Positions 25,295-33,897 of a DNA stretch of 47,030 nt are shown piece after piece. Positions within the stretch are counted from its first letter, which is position 1; every line of letters begins with the position of its first letter. A model generated the notes under the pieces. The model searched no databases. It was not told the DNA's origin and saw only the letters and a program-made list of their open reading frames with translations. A program made the position numbers and the translations under genes. This stretch comes from DAXETY01 sp051155755 (GTDB lineage Bacteria; Desulfobacterota; Desulfobacteria; Desulfobacterales; SG8-13). The DNA lies in contig DAXETY010000119.1 in NCBI GenBank assembly GCA_051155755.1, positions 1-47,030 on the forward strand. The letters run 5' to 3'.

Positions 25295-26161
25295 ATGACA
25301 AAACCCAGATTGCAATTCGTGGAAGGCGACGGCGTTGGCATTTGGCTTGCCCTCTGGGAAGGAACACAGCCGACGGTTTTGTGTGTCCATGGTCTGACTG
25401 CCAACTGCCGCTGTTGGGATACGATCGCTGCGGAAATTGCACCGCAGTGTACCATCGCGGCACCGGATCTGCGAGGACGCGGGCGGTCGGAACAACCGCC
25501 GTCCGGCTACAGCATCGATTGGCATTGCCGTGATATCGATTCGATTTTGGCGGAGCTGCGTTTGGACCGTATCGCCCTAATGGGTCACTCGCTGGGGGCG
25601 ATGATTGCACTGACCTACGCGGTACGTCGCCCCGACCGAGTGGATCGGCTGGTTTTGATCGACGGGGCCGGATCGCTGGACGCGGAACAAACCCAAAAGG
25701 TGTTCGAAGGCATTCGTCCCGCGCTGGAACGGCTCGGAACCGAATATCCGGACGTTCAGAGCTATCTGAAAGCTTTGCGGCGGACACCGTATCTGCAACC
25801 CTGGACTTCAAGGCTGGAAAGATATTTCGAATACGAGTTGGAATCAACGCCGGGCGGGGTGCGGTGCCGCATCAGACCGGAAACCATTGCGGAGGAAATC
25901 GAAAATCTGAAACAGGCGGCCCCTGCCGATCTCTATCCGCAGGTGCGATGTCCGACCCTGATCCTGCGGGCGACCCGGGGGATGCTGGCGGCCGATGACC
26001 TGGTTCTGCCGCCGGCTGCGGCCCGTCGAATGACCGCTGAAATTCCAGATGCCCGCTGCGTGGACGTGCCCGGCACCAATCATTACAGCATTGTCCTGCA
26101 GCCCAACCGGCAGCGCAAGCGAGAATTGCTGGGTTTTTTGACTCCCCCAAGGCCCTCCTGA
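25295..26161 (+). CDS. Alpha/beta-hydrolase
   Basis: A 288-aa alpha/beta-hydrolase-fold enzyme. The oxyanion region is VHGLTANCRCWD (about residues 37-48), the nucleophile elbow GHSLGAM (Ser near residue 103) and the catalytic His lies in GTNHYSIV near the C-terminus; the acidic residue is likely one of the Asp in AADDLVL. The lid region between has no signature for one substrate. Probable esterase, lactonase or C-C hydrolase. ATG 25295 follows AAAGGAAA; the eight extra codons upstream are less likely. Confidence 0.8.
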   Translation: MTKPRLQFVEGDGVGIWLALWEGTQPTVLCVHGLTANCRCWDTIAAEIAPQCTIAAPDLRGRGRSEQPPSGYSIDWHCRDIDSILAELRLDRIALMGHSLGAMIALTYAVRRPDRVDRLVLIDGAGSLDAEQTQKVFEGIRPALERLGTEYPDVQSYLKALRRTPYLQPWTSRLERYFEYELESTPGGVRCRIRPETIAEEIENLKQAAPADLYPQVRCPTLILRATRGMLAADDLVLPPAAARRMTAEIPDARCVDVPGTNHYSIVLQPNRQRKRELLGFLTPPRPS

Positions 26162-26313
26162 AGACGGGACGTTTCAGATGCTGTGGCGGTTCAAATACGA
26201 GCCAATTACAGCCTTTTTGATCATTGCGGCTGACGGAACCAGCCATTATGTTTTGTTTATCGATCTTTACCCGATATCAACCGAGCCGCGCTGTTGTGGA
26301 TTCCGGAGGGGAT

Positions 26314-26559
26314 ATGGAGCCCGAGAAAAAGAACCTGAAAGTCTTCAAGGAAGATGTGAAAATGCAACACACCTCCCACTGGGACTGGGACTATCTGACC
26401 CATGCCCAGATCGATGCCATGCTGAAAAACGCTCAACCCGAAACGGAATCCGTCGAACCGGTGCAGGCACGTCGCCGCGGACATATTTGGATCTGGATCG
26501 TGACGGCGATTGTCTTCATTGCCGGCGGGATTTGGATCGGTTATCGGCTTTTTGAATGA
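26314..26559 (+). CDS. Small single-pass membrane protein
   Basis: An 81-aa protein: a soluble, acidic N-terminal part (residues 1 to about 52, containing WDWDYLTHAQIDAMLKN) followed by one hydrophobic helix near the C-terminus (IWIWIVTAIVFIAGGIWIGY), giving a tail-anchored or single-span layout. No family recognised. ATG 26314 is preceded by CGGAGGGG. It follows the hydrolase by 152 bases and converges with the acyl-CoA dehydrogenase with a 20-base gap. Confidence 0.6.
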   Translation: MEPEKKNLKVFKEDVKMQHTSHWDWDYLTHAQIDAMLKNAQPETESVEPVQARRRGHIWIWIVTAIVFIAGGIWIGYRLFE

Positions 26560-26579
26560 GGTTCTGCCTACCGCCGGGT

Positions 26580-27722
26580 CTATTTCAACAAGCTCTGCGC
26601 CACGATAATCTTTTCGATTTCCTTGGTGCCTTCATAAATCTCCAGGATCTTGGCATCCCGATACAACCGCTGCACTTTATATTCATCGATGTATCCATAC
26701 CCCCCATGCATCTGCAGGGCTTCGTCGGCGCATTCCACCGCGACTTTGGCGGTAAACCACTTGGCCATGGCCACCAGGGAATGTTCCAGCCGACTCTGGT
26801 CCGCCTGCCAGGCCGCTTCGTAATACAGGTTTCGGGCCGCCCGGATTTTCGTTGCCATCTCGGCGATTTTGAACCGCGTGACCTGGAATTCCGAAAGGGG
26901 GCGGCCGAACTGATTGCGTGCTTTTACATGTCGGATGGCTTCCTCCAGCGCACCGCGTGCCAGCCCGACAGCCTGGGCGCAGACGTGCAGGCGGGTCCGA
27001 TTGAAAAACTCCATCAGTTCGTAGAAGCCTCGCCCCTCTGTGCCGATCAGATTTTCCAGGGGGATGCGAACATCTTTGAAGGTCAACTCGGCGGTGTCGG
27101 AAGCGCGAATGCCGAGTTTGCCTCGAATCTTGTCGGCTTTGAATCCCTTCGCATCCGTCGGCACCATCAGAAAACTGTGGCGCTGATGGCGGGAGGGATT
27201 TTCAGGATCGGTTTGGCAGAAAACCAGGATGAGGTGGGCGACCGTGCCGTTGGTGGCAAACATTTTTGAGCCGTTGACGACCCAGTGGTCACCGTCTTTT
27301 ACCGCCGTGGTCACCGCTCCGGTCACGTCGCAACCGGCATTCGGTTCAGTGATCGCCGTACCAAGGATCGCATCGCCGTTGACCAGTTTGGGAAGAATTT
27401 CATCTTTCTGGTTTTCGGATCCGTATAGAATCAACAACTCGGCTCCAAAAGTGGTGGCCAGAACCGCCGCGGCAATGCCCGGGTCCACGGCCCAGAATTC
27501 TTCGTTCAGAAGGCAGTGCTCGAAAAAACCGTATCCGCCGCCACCGTATTTTTCAGCGATAAAAATACCCACAAAACCCAGATCGCAGGCTTTTTGCCAG
27601 ATTCGATAATCGAAGGTCTCTTCGCGGTCGAATTCCCTCGCGCGCTGGGGAAATTCTCCCAAGGCAAAGTCGCGGGCGGCTTTGACGATGTTTTTTTGTT
27701 CGCGGCTCAGTTCAAAATCCAT
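26580..27722 (-). CDS. Acyl-CoA dehydrogenase
   Basis: A 380-aa FAD-dependent acyl-CoA dehydrogenase, cytoplasmic, introducing a C2=C3 double bond. Family blocks: AITEPNAGCDVTGAVTTA (flavin/substrate loop, about residues 120-137), GIRASDTAELTFKDVRIP, QMHGGYGYIDEY and the C-terminal IYEGTKEIEKIIVAQSL; the Glu in YEGT is at the catalytic base position of the short/medium-chain type. Start ATG 27722 with GAGGCAGC upstream; MDFELSREQ is the normal beginning. Substrate unknown; likely part of the nearby acyl/aryl-CoA metabolism, although separated from it by plus-strand genes and repeat blocks. Confidence 0.85.
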   Translation of the reverse strand: MDFELSREQKNIVKAARDFALGEFPQRAREFDREETFDYRIWQKACDLGFVGIFIAEKYGGGGYGFFEHCLLNEEFWAVDPGIAAAVLATTFGAELLILYGSENQKDEILPKLVNGDAILGTAITEPNAGCDVTGAVTTAVKDGDHWVVNGSKMFATNGTVAHLILVFCQTDPENPSRHQRHSFLMVPTDAKGFKADKIRGKLGIRASDTAELTFKDVRIPLENLIGTEGRGFYELMEFFNRTRLHVCAQAVGLARGALEEAIRHVKARNQFGRPLSEFQVTRFKIAEMATKIRAARNLYYEAAWQADQSRLEHSLVAMAKWFTAKVAVECADEALQMHGGYGYIDEYKVQRLYRDAKILEIYEGTKEIEKIIVAQSLLK

Positions 27723-27840
27723 GCTGCCTCGCTGTTGCCGGTTCTCAGGGCAATGAATTCGGTTCATTTATTGAAGTATTGGTAAAGCTAAAATGTAGCT
27801 ATATGAAAGGGTCCTAAATGTCAAGGCCAACCTTGTACAT

Positions 27841-28041
27841 AGCTCATAGCTCATGGCTCATGGCGAATGAGCTCAAAGCTCAAAGCAAAATAAAAATGCC
27901 TGAAATTGCAAATGCTTAAAATCTAAAACATTGTCAGTCGTCCATTGTCCGTGGTCCGTTGTAAAAAGCTCCGGTAGCCAACGCGCAACACGCAACTCGT
28001 AACCCGCAACCCGAATAACCAATCGTACCAATGAAACCGAT
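27841..28041. repeat. Heptad mosaic block A
   Basis: A run of contiguous 7-base units of changing class. From 27841: four AGCTCAT-type units, then two AGCTCAA units and AGCAAAA. After a 42-base spacer comes one uninterrupted register from 27933 to 28023 of thirteen units: four GTCCGTT-type, GTAAAAA, GCTCCGG, TAGCCAA, then five CNCGCAA/CCCGAAT-type and AACCAAT. Two 9-base ACCAAT-type units follow (28024-28041). No ORF. It lies between the divergent acyl-CoA dehydrogenase and BHMT-like genes; the remaining 129 bases before the BHMT start hold a CCCCGGGG-type palindrome and the AAGGGG ribosome site. Confidence 0.85.
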
Positions 28042-28170
28042 AGCGCAGTATTTTTAAATCCCTGTGAATTGCGTGACGATATCGAACCGTACCCGCGGAT
28101 TGCAGCCCCGGGGATGGTGATTATTGTGTAGCAAAAATAAATTCCACCCACGAAGGGAAGGGGACCGAAG

Positions 28171-29232
28171 ATGAATGCAAAACGAGGGCTGCAGCAACGT
28201 TTGGAAGAAGACGGCGTCTTATGCGCCGAAGGCTATCTGTTTGAAATGGAACGACGGGGCTATCTGGCAGCCGGTGAGTTCGTGCCCGAGGTGGCCCTGG
28301 AACATCCGGAAGTGCTCTACAACCTGCACCGGGAATTTCAGCACGCAGGTTCCGATGTGGTCCAGGCCTTTACCTATAATGCGCACCGGGAAAAATTGCG
28401 GATCATCGACAAAGAAGCACTTTTGGAACCGCTCAATCGCGCCGCGCTGAAGATCGCCCGCAAGGCGGCCCATGAGCCGCCCGAAGGAATGGAGGTCGGC
28501 CTGGTTGCAGGCAATATTTCCAATTCCAACATCTGGAATCCCGACGATCCGGAAAGCCGGCGGCAGGTGCGGGCGATGTTTGACGAAATGGTGAATTGGG
28601 CTGTTGATGAAGGGGTGGACTACATCATCGGCGAGACGTTTTACTACGCCGAGGAAGCCTTCAGCGCTCTGGAATCCATTCATGCCGCCGACATGCCGGC
28701 CGTGATCACCGTTGCGCCGATGGGCGAAAACGTCATGCGCGACGGTTGGTCGGTCGTTGATACCTGCCGGGAACTCGAACAGCGCGGGGCGACTGTCGTC
28801 GGAATGAACTGTTTTCGGGGACCGGATACCATGATGCCGTTTTTGAAGGAAATCCGCCGGGCGGTTTCCTGTCATGTCGCAGCGCTTCCGGTTCCGTACC
28901 GTACCTACGAAGATCATCCCACTTTTTTCAACCTCGAGGATCGGTATGCGCGGGTTCCTTCGCCCCACGGTCGCACGTTTCCGACCGCTCTGGATCCGTT
29001 ATATTGCAATCGTTATGAAATCCGCCGCTTTGCCGAGGAGGCCTGGCATATGGGAATTCGGTACCTGGGGGTTTGCTGCGGTGCGGCGCCGATTCATATC
29101 CGGGAAACGGCCGAAGCGATGGGGCGTCGGCCGCCGGCCAGTCGCTATGCGGAAAATATGAGCAAGCACTTCATGTACGGCAACGACCCCCGCCTGCCGA
29201 AACACATCACCGAGTACGGCAATAAGGCGTAG
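28171..29232 (+). CDS. Betaine-homocysteine S-methyltransferase-like protein
   Basis: A 353-aa zinc-dependent homocysteine S-methyltransferase (TIM barrel, cytoplasmic). Zinc ligands are visible: Cys in VGMNCFRG (about residue 214) and the pair in YLGVCCGAAPIHIRETAEAM (about 295-296), matching Cys217/Cys299/Cys300 of animal BHMT. The length and CCG-x-x-P-x-HIR block are closer to BHMT than to MetH. It would transfer a methyl group from betaine or a related donor to homocysteine to make methionine. A betaine importer (proVWX) is 5 kb away. The gene is flanked by repeat blocks A and B in opposite orientation, with block B starting directly after its stop. Confidence 0.8.
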   Translation: MNAKRGLQQRLEEDGVLCAEGYLFEMERRGYLAAGEFVPEVALEHPEVLYNLHREFQHAGSDVVQAFTYNAHREKLRIIDKEALLEPLNRAALKIARKAAHEPPEGMEVGLVAGNISNSNIWNPDDPESRRQVRAMFDEMVNWAVDEGVDYIIGETFYYAEEAFSALESIHAADMPAVITVAPMGENVMRDGWSVVDTCRELEQRGATVVGMNCFRGPDTMMPFLKEIRRAVSCHVAALPVPYRTYEDHPTFFNLEDRYARVPSPHGRTFPTALDPLYCNRYEIRRFAEEAWHMGIRYLGVCCGAAPIHIRETAEAMGRRPPASRYAENMSKHFMYGNDPRLPKHITEYGNKA

Positions 29233-29660
29233 ATGTGGGTTGCCGGCTTCGCCGGCGTTGGTTGTCCGTGGTCCGTTGTTGGTGGGATACCAATGGAGGA
29301 GAACCTAAGTCATTGAAACGGCGCGATAGCGGTTTGATTGGTTTCATTGGTTGCATTGGTTTGATTGGTTGGCGGCTTGCAGTGCTGCGAAGAAATTGAG
29401 ACGGTGACACGGCGAAAGGGCGAGACGGCGCAAAATCCCGGTTCGATTGGTTCGATTGGTTCGATTGGTTACCCGGGTTACGGGTTGCGCGTTGCGGGTA
29501 GCGCGTTGGTTATCCAAGCTTTTTACAACGAACAACGGACAACGGAAGACTGACAATGTTTTTGAATTTGAGGCACTTTAGTCATTTTGAATGTTAGGCA
29601 TTTTCTTTCAGCTTTGAGCTTTCAGCCTTGAGCTTTGAGCTCATTTTCCATGGGCCATGA
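29233..29660. repeat. Heptad mosaic block B (inverted relative to A, D, E)
   Basis: The block begins within five bases of the BHMT stop. In order: a GCCGGC-TTC-GCCGGC hairpin (29242-29256), GTCCGTN units, a unique core shared with blocks C and E (GGATACCAATGGAGGAGAACC, about 29286-29306, then TCATTGAAACGGCG), 9-base GGTTTGATT-type units (29330-29370), ACGGCGA/AGGGCGA units (29400-29432), three GGTTCGATT units (29443-29469), GGGTTGC-type heptads (29474-29510), an inverted GTCCGTT run (29525-29555), and AGCTTTG-type heptads (29606-29646). No ORF is credible; apparent IGSIGSIG peptides are repeat products. Confidence 0.85.
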
Positions 29661-29710
29661 AAGGGTCTTTTCCGGATGAACACAAGACCAAATCGGGGAG
29701 ATGACGAGCC

Positions 29711-30730
29711 TTGAAGGTGCCTGGCGGTGAAACCGAAGCGGCGCTTCAGAAAAAACGCCTGGCGTGGGTCGGCGCTTCATTGGCGGTCGGTACAGCATTG
29801 ATGGGCGTCAAATTTTACGCCTGGTGGTTGACCGGATCGGCCGCCATTCTTTCCGATGCCCTGGAGTCGATCATCAACGTGGCCGCCGGCGGATTCGCCC
29901 TGACAAGTGTCATCATGGCGGCCCGACCGCCGGATGCCTCTCACCCTTACGGTCACGGCAAAATCGAATTTTTTTCTGCCGGTTTCGAGGGTGCGCTGAT
30001 CATCGTTGCCGCTGTCGGCATTTTTTACACCGGTATCCTGCAGATGCTGGAGCCCCGGGCACTGCCCAATCTCAACTCCGGCCTGCTGATTCTTCTGGCG
30101 GCCGCAATTCTGAACTTGATTCTCGGACTGGGCCTGGTACGATTCGGACGCAATTCCGATTCCCTCATCCTGGTCGCCGACGGACAACATCTGCTCACAG
30201 ACGTCGTTACGTCCGCCGGCGTGCTGTCTGGACTGCTGGTGGTTCGATTGACGGGATTGTTATGGCTGGACGGTCTGGTGGCCTGCCTGGTGGGATTGAA
30301 CATTCTGGTCACCGGTTGGCGGCTGGTGCGCCAATCGTTTCATGGATTGATGGATGCGGCCAATCCGGCGGTTCTGAACGATCTGGCGCAACTGTTGATC
30401 CGCAACCGGCGGGTTTGCTGGGTGGATATCCACCAGTTACGGGCCTGGAAATCGGGCAACCATCTGCATGTCGATCTGCATTTGGTGCTGCCGCGGGATT
30501 TACAGATGGAAGAGGCCCACCGGGAGGCCAAAATGCTGGAGCACATCATCGTCGATCACTACCAGGGAAAGGCCAGCGCTTTGATTCACATGGACCCCTG
30601 TATTGATGACGAGTGCCCGGTCTGCGCCTGCCAGCCCTGTGAAACCCGCAATGCGACCCTGGAGCGGCAGGCCGAATGGACGGTGGAGTCTCTCACCGAA
30701 CACAAGGGGTTGGGCTCTTTTATAAAGTAG
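29711..30730 (+). CDS. Cation diffusion facilitator transporter
   Basis: A 339-aa CDF-family divalent-metal:H+ antiporter of the inner membrane, six helices in residues about 12-205. The metal-site motifs are SDALESIINV in helix 2 and ADGQHLLTDVVTSAG (HxxxD) in helix 5; HPYGHGKIEFFSAG is the conserved cytoplasmic loop. The C-terminal cytoplasmic domain ends with a Cys cluster (CIDDECPVCACQPCETR, about residues 300-316) that could bind or sense metal and is not standard. Start TTG 29711, ten bases after GGGGAG; GTG 29717 is the alternative. Block C starts at the base after its stop codon. Confidence 0.8.
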   Translation: MKVPGGETEAALQKKRLAWVGASLAVGTALMGVKFYAWWLTGSAAILSDALESIINVAAGGFALTSVIMAARPPDASHPYGHGKIEFFSAGFEGALIIVAAVGIFYTGILQMLEPRALPNLNSGLLILLAAAILNLILGLGLVRFGRNSDSLILVADGQHLLTDVVTSAGVLSGLLVVRLTGLLWLDGLVACLVGLNILVTGWRLVRQSFHGLMDAANPAVLNDLAQLLIRNRRVCWVDIHQLRAWKSGNHLHVDLHLVLPRDLQMEEAHREAKMLEHIIVDHYQGKASALIHMDPCIDDECPVCACQPCETRNATLERQAEWTVESLTEHKGLGSFIK

Positions 30731-30960
30731 TTTGATTGGTTCGATTGGTTACTCGGGTTGCGGGTTACGCGTTGCGGGTTGCGCGTTGCCGGCTTCGCCG
30801 GCGTTGGTTGTCCGTGGTCCTTGGTCCGTTGTCGGTCGGATACCAATGGATGAGAACCTGAGTTATTGAAACGGCGAATGGGCGAAAGGGCGAGACGGCG
30901 AAGGTCGAATCCGTGGTTCCGATAAGCTATGAGCCATGAGCTATGAGCTATGATCCATAT
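30731..30960. repeat. Heptad mosaic block C (same orientation as B)
   Basis: Starts immediately after TAG 30730: two TTTGATTGG/TTCGATTGG 9-base units, a run of GGGTTGC/ACGCGTT-type heptads (30755-30787), the same GCCGGC-TTC-GCCGGC hairpin as in block B (30788-30802), GTCCGTN units, the shared core GGATACCAATGGATGAGAACC (about 30838-30858), ATTGAAACGGCG with GGGCGAAA units (30865-30900), and AGCTATG-type heptads (30924-30958). No ORF. Confidence 0.85.
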
Positions 30961-30982
30961 GCTTTATTGCCGGCAACGGACA

Positions 30983-31016
30983 AACCGGCTGAACCCGTCA
31001 AGGGGTTCAGCCGGTT
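30983..31016. terminator. Rho-independent terminator
   Basis: AACCGGCTGAACCC and GGGTTCAGCCGGTT form a 14-bp stem with a short GTCAAG loop. TTTTTT follows on the plus strand; on the minus strand only TTTG follows. It can end the CDF transcript and probably also the thiolase-side operon coming from the right. Confidence 0.85.
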
Positions 31017-31043
31017 TTTTAATTTGAAACGCTTCCATCAGGG

Positions 31044-32234
31044 TCATGATATTTTGAGCACCAGCGCCCCGGCCGTGTCGCCGGCCGCACAGCCGGTAAA
31101 CAGCATCCAGCCGCCGCCCTGCATCACGGTTTCTTCGATGCCCTCGATAATCAACCGTCCGGCCGTCGGGGCCTGGGGGTGACCGTAGATCAGCGAACTG
31201 CCGTAATTGTTGAAGCTGTTGACGTCGATACCCATTTGCCGTGCCATGTAGATATCGTTGGCTGCAAACGGGTTGTGGGTTTTGATGACCTTGACATCCT
31301 TGACGTCGATGCCGGCATTTTTCAGCGCCATCTGCGCCGCCGGTACCACGGCCATGGCCATGTGAGCCTTTTTGGTCCGGTGGTAACCGTAGGAGACCAC
31401 CTGGATTTCCACCCCGGACTGACTGCTCAATTCGCGGGCCCGTTCCCGGGTGGTGACCACCATGGCGCAGTTTCCGTCGGCCGGATGGGTCTGCGCCCCG
31501 AAGGTGATCACGCCGTCGGGAAGCACCGGCCGCAGGCCGGCCAACCCATCGGCGGTGGTTTCCATGACGCCTTCGTCGCTGTCCACGGTCAGGGTTTTCT
31601 TCCTGGACAGCCGCACTTCCACGGGAAACATATAGCGTTTCTGGAACGCGCGATCATCCGCCAGGGCATCCCGGTACTGCTCGTAACGCCGCAGCGTGAC
31701 CGCATCGCAGTCCTCCCTTGTGATCCCGGCTTCTTTGACCACGTTTTCGGCCGTCTGAATCATGGAGGTGCCGCCCCAGGGATCCAGACCGAAGTGATCC
31801 ATGACCCAGTCCTCGGAAACGACCTGTCCGCCGGGTCCGGCCGGGTTGGGCCACACGGTGTGGGGACCGTTGGAACAGCGGTCCACGAAAAGGGTGTAGC
31901 AGTTGGCATACATACCGGTCTCGAGGCCCACGGCGGCTTGAAAGATGCCGGTGGTCGAAGTGGAGCAGGCCTGGCTGATCAGCAGACCCGGGGTGTCCAC
32001 TGCGCCGATCAGGGCGGAGGACCACGGTCCGCCGTAAAACATTTTGGGCTGTCCCACGGTGATGCCGAGAATCACGTAATCGAACGCGGTCGCATCCCAG
32101 TTCTTCTGTGCCAGCCAGCGTTTCGTGGTGGCCGCACCGAGGGTGATGGCGTTTTGATTGGCCAGTGAACCCTGCCAGCGAGAAAAAGGGGTGCTGTAGT
32201 ATCCGCCATAGGGGACAAATGCTTTCGTCAACAT
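31044..32234 (-). CDS. Thiolase-family acyl-CoA acyltransferase
   Basis: A 396-aa thiolase-fold enzyme. The active-site Cys lies in LISQACSTSTTGI (about residue 90), His in HNPFAAND (about 340) and a C-terminal FTGCAAGDTAGALVL (about 376-390) replaces the usual CxGGGxGxA loop. It probably cleaves a 3-oxoacyl-CoA with CoA. The active-site surroundings are divergent from classical FadA, so the substrate may be cyclic or branched. ATG 32234 with GGAGGAAG upstream. It is the last gene of the minus-strand acyl-CoA directon and is followed by a terminator. Confidence 0.75.
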   Translation of the reverse strand: MLTKAFVPYGGYYSTPFSRWQGSLANQNAITLGAATTKRWLAQKNWDATAFDYVILGITVGQPKMFYGGPWSSALIGAVDTPGLLISQACSTSTTGIFQAAVGLETGMYANCYTLFVDRCSNGPHTVWPNPAGPGGQVVSEDWVMDHFGLDPWGGTSMIQTAENVVKEAGITREDCDAVTLRRYEQYRDALADDRAFQKRYMFPVEVRLSRKKTLTVDSDEGVMETTADGLAGLRPVLPDGVITFGAQTHPADGNCAMVVTTRERARELSSQSGVEIQVVSYGYHRTKKAHMAMAVVPAAQMALKNAGIDVKDVKVIKTHNPFAANDIYMARQMGIDVNSFNNYGSSLIYGHPQAPTAGRLIIEGIEETVMQGGGWMLFTGCAAGDTAGALVLKIS

Positions 32235-32285
32235 AGATGCTTCCTCCAGATTTAGGGTCTTTGATGCACCGGGTCCGGTTGCGTG

Positions 32286-33848
32286 TCAGGTTTTCTTTTC
32301 GATTTTGGCATATTTTTCCCGCAACATGCGATGCAGGATTTTTCCCGTCGGTGTGCGGGGCATTTCGTCCGGGTTGATGAAAATGACCTCTTTGGGGCGT
32401 TTGTAGCCGGCCAGCTTGTCCCGGCAGCATTCGATCAGGACTTTTTCTTCAACATTCTGCATTTCGCGGGTGCAGACCACGGCGACCACTTTTTCCCCCC
32501 ATTTGTCGTCCGGTAGTCCGATGCAGGCGCAGTCGAAGACGCACTCGTGGCTGCCGATCACTTCTTCTACCTCGCTGGGGTAGACGTGTTCACCGCCGGT
32601 GATGATCATATTGTCCTTGCGATCGACAATTTCATAAAAACCGTCGGCATCCCGTCGGGCCATGTCGCCGGCGGAGAAAAAGCCGTCGCGGAAGGAGGCG
32701 GCGGTTTTCTCCGGCAGTTTGTAATATTCGTCGAAGAGCATCGGTCCGCGGGAATACAGCTCGCCGACTTCTCCGTCCGCAACTTCATTGCCTTCGGGGT
32801 CCAGGATGCGGACCGCATCGGTGCCCAGCGATTCGAATCCGATGGAACCCAGTTTGCTGAGCTGGTATTCGGGCTTCAGGATGGTGACGATGCCGCCCTC
32901 GGTGGAACCATAGGCCTCGTAAAGTTCGACACCCGGGAAAAAATCCATGATGGCCAGCTTCATGCTTTTGCGCACCGGCGCCGAGGAGCACAGCAATTTG
33001 CGAATCGAGTTCAAATCGCGCTGCCGGCTCGATTCGGGCACCTGCAGAATTAGATTGTAGTGCGTGGGGATCAGCGAAATGAAGGTGATTTTTTCCCGTT
33101 CGACGATCTCCAGGATCTCTTCGGCCTGAAAGGAGCGGGCCGGATGAATATAGGCGCTGCCGCCGATATACAGAAAGGTGAATGTAAAATACACCGAGTT
33201 GATGTGGCACAGGGGCATCACGTTCATACAGATGTCGTGTTCGTTGAACCCGAAGTCCACGGCATTCAACAGGTAGTAGGCGATGTGCGAACCGTGGGAG
33301 CGCACCACGCCCTTGGGGCGGCCGGTGGTGCCGGAGGTGTAGATCAGGATCCAGGGGTCTTCCGGTGCCAGTTCGATGTCAGGTTCTTCTGTAGAAGAAT
33401 TCTTTAACAGTTCTTCATACGAACGGTAGCCTTTTCGGGCTGCACCGGCCACGAAATAACGGTCTGCGGGAATGTTGGCCAGCTGCGGGCGCACCGGGTC
33501 GACGGTGTCGGTAAAATCGTCGTTGACGATCAGGGCCTGGGCATCGGAGTTGTTGACGATGTATTCCACGTCCCTGGAGACCAGCCGAAAATTGATGGGC
33601 ACGATCACCAGGCCGGTTTTTGCCGTGGCGAGATAGACCTCCACGATTTCCAGGCAGTTTTCCAGCAGCACCGCGACCTTGTCGCCCTTGGAAAGCCCCA
33701 GGGCGAGCAGTCCGTGCGCCAGCCGGTTGACCCGCACGTTGAGTTGCGCGTAGGTGTAACCGCGGTGGCGCTCCTTCAGCGCCGGTTTGTCGGCGAATTT
33801 TTTGGCGTTCATTTTCAGGTTCTGACCCAGGTTCAACCAAAAGGCCAT
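32286..33848 (-). CDS. AMP-forming acyl-CoA synthetase
   Basis: A 520-aa ANL-superfamily ligase that activates a carboxylic acid to its CoA thioester with ATP. Motifs: YTSGTTGRPKG (P-loop-like A3, about residues 163-173), YEAYGSTEGG (A5, about 299-308), SAGDMARRDADGFYEIVDRKD (A7/A8 split here over about 385-405), and the C-terminal Lys in TPTGKILH. ATG 33848 has GGAGGTG before it; the 46-codon upstream extension is not coding-like. It lies 51 bases upstream of the thiolase and 49 bases after the dehydratase subunit, in one likely operon. Specificity not readable. Confidence 0.85.
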   Translation of the reverse strand: MAFWLNLGQNLKMNAKKFADKPALKERHRGYTYAQLNVRVNRLAHGLLALGLSKGDKVAVLLENCLEIVEVYLATAKTGLVIVPINFRLVSRDVEYIVNNSDAQALIVNDDFTDTVDPVRPQLANIPADRYFVAGAARKGYRSYEELLKNSSTEEPDIELAPEDPWILIYTSGTTGRPKGVVRSHGSHIAYYLLNAVDFGFNEHDICMNVMPLCHINSVYFTFTFLYIGGSAYIHPARSFQAEEILEIVEREKITFISLIPTHYNLILQVPESSRQRDLNSIRKLLCSSAPVRKSMKLAIMDFFPGVELYEAYGSTEGGIVTILKPEYQLSKLGSIGFESLGTDAVRILDPEGNEVADGEVGELYSRGPMLFDEYYKLPEKTAASFRDGFFSAGDMARRDADGFYEIVDRKDNMIITGGEHVYPSEVEEVIGSHECVFDCACIGLPDDKWGEKVVAVVCTREMQNVEEKVLIECCRDKLAGYKRPKEVIFINPDEMPRTPTGKILHRMLREKYAKIEKKT

Positions 33849-33897
33849 AATCACCTCCAGAATTGATAAAATCTCCGGTCGTTTCCGCCGGCGGGGA

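Noticed and set aside
29207..29556. ORFs in block B encoding IGSIGSIG-like or KPMQPMKPIKP-like peptides
   Set aside because: They are translations of 9-base repeats, occur in several frames and both strands, and lack ribosome sites.
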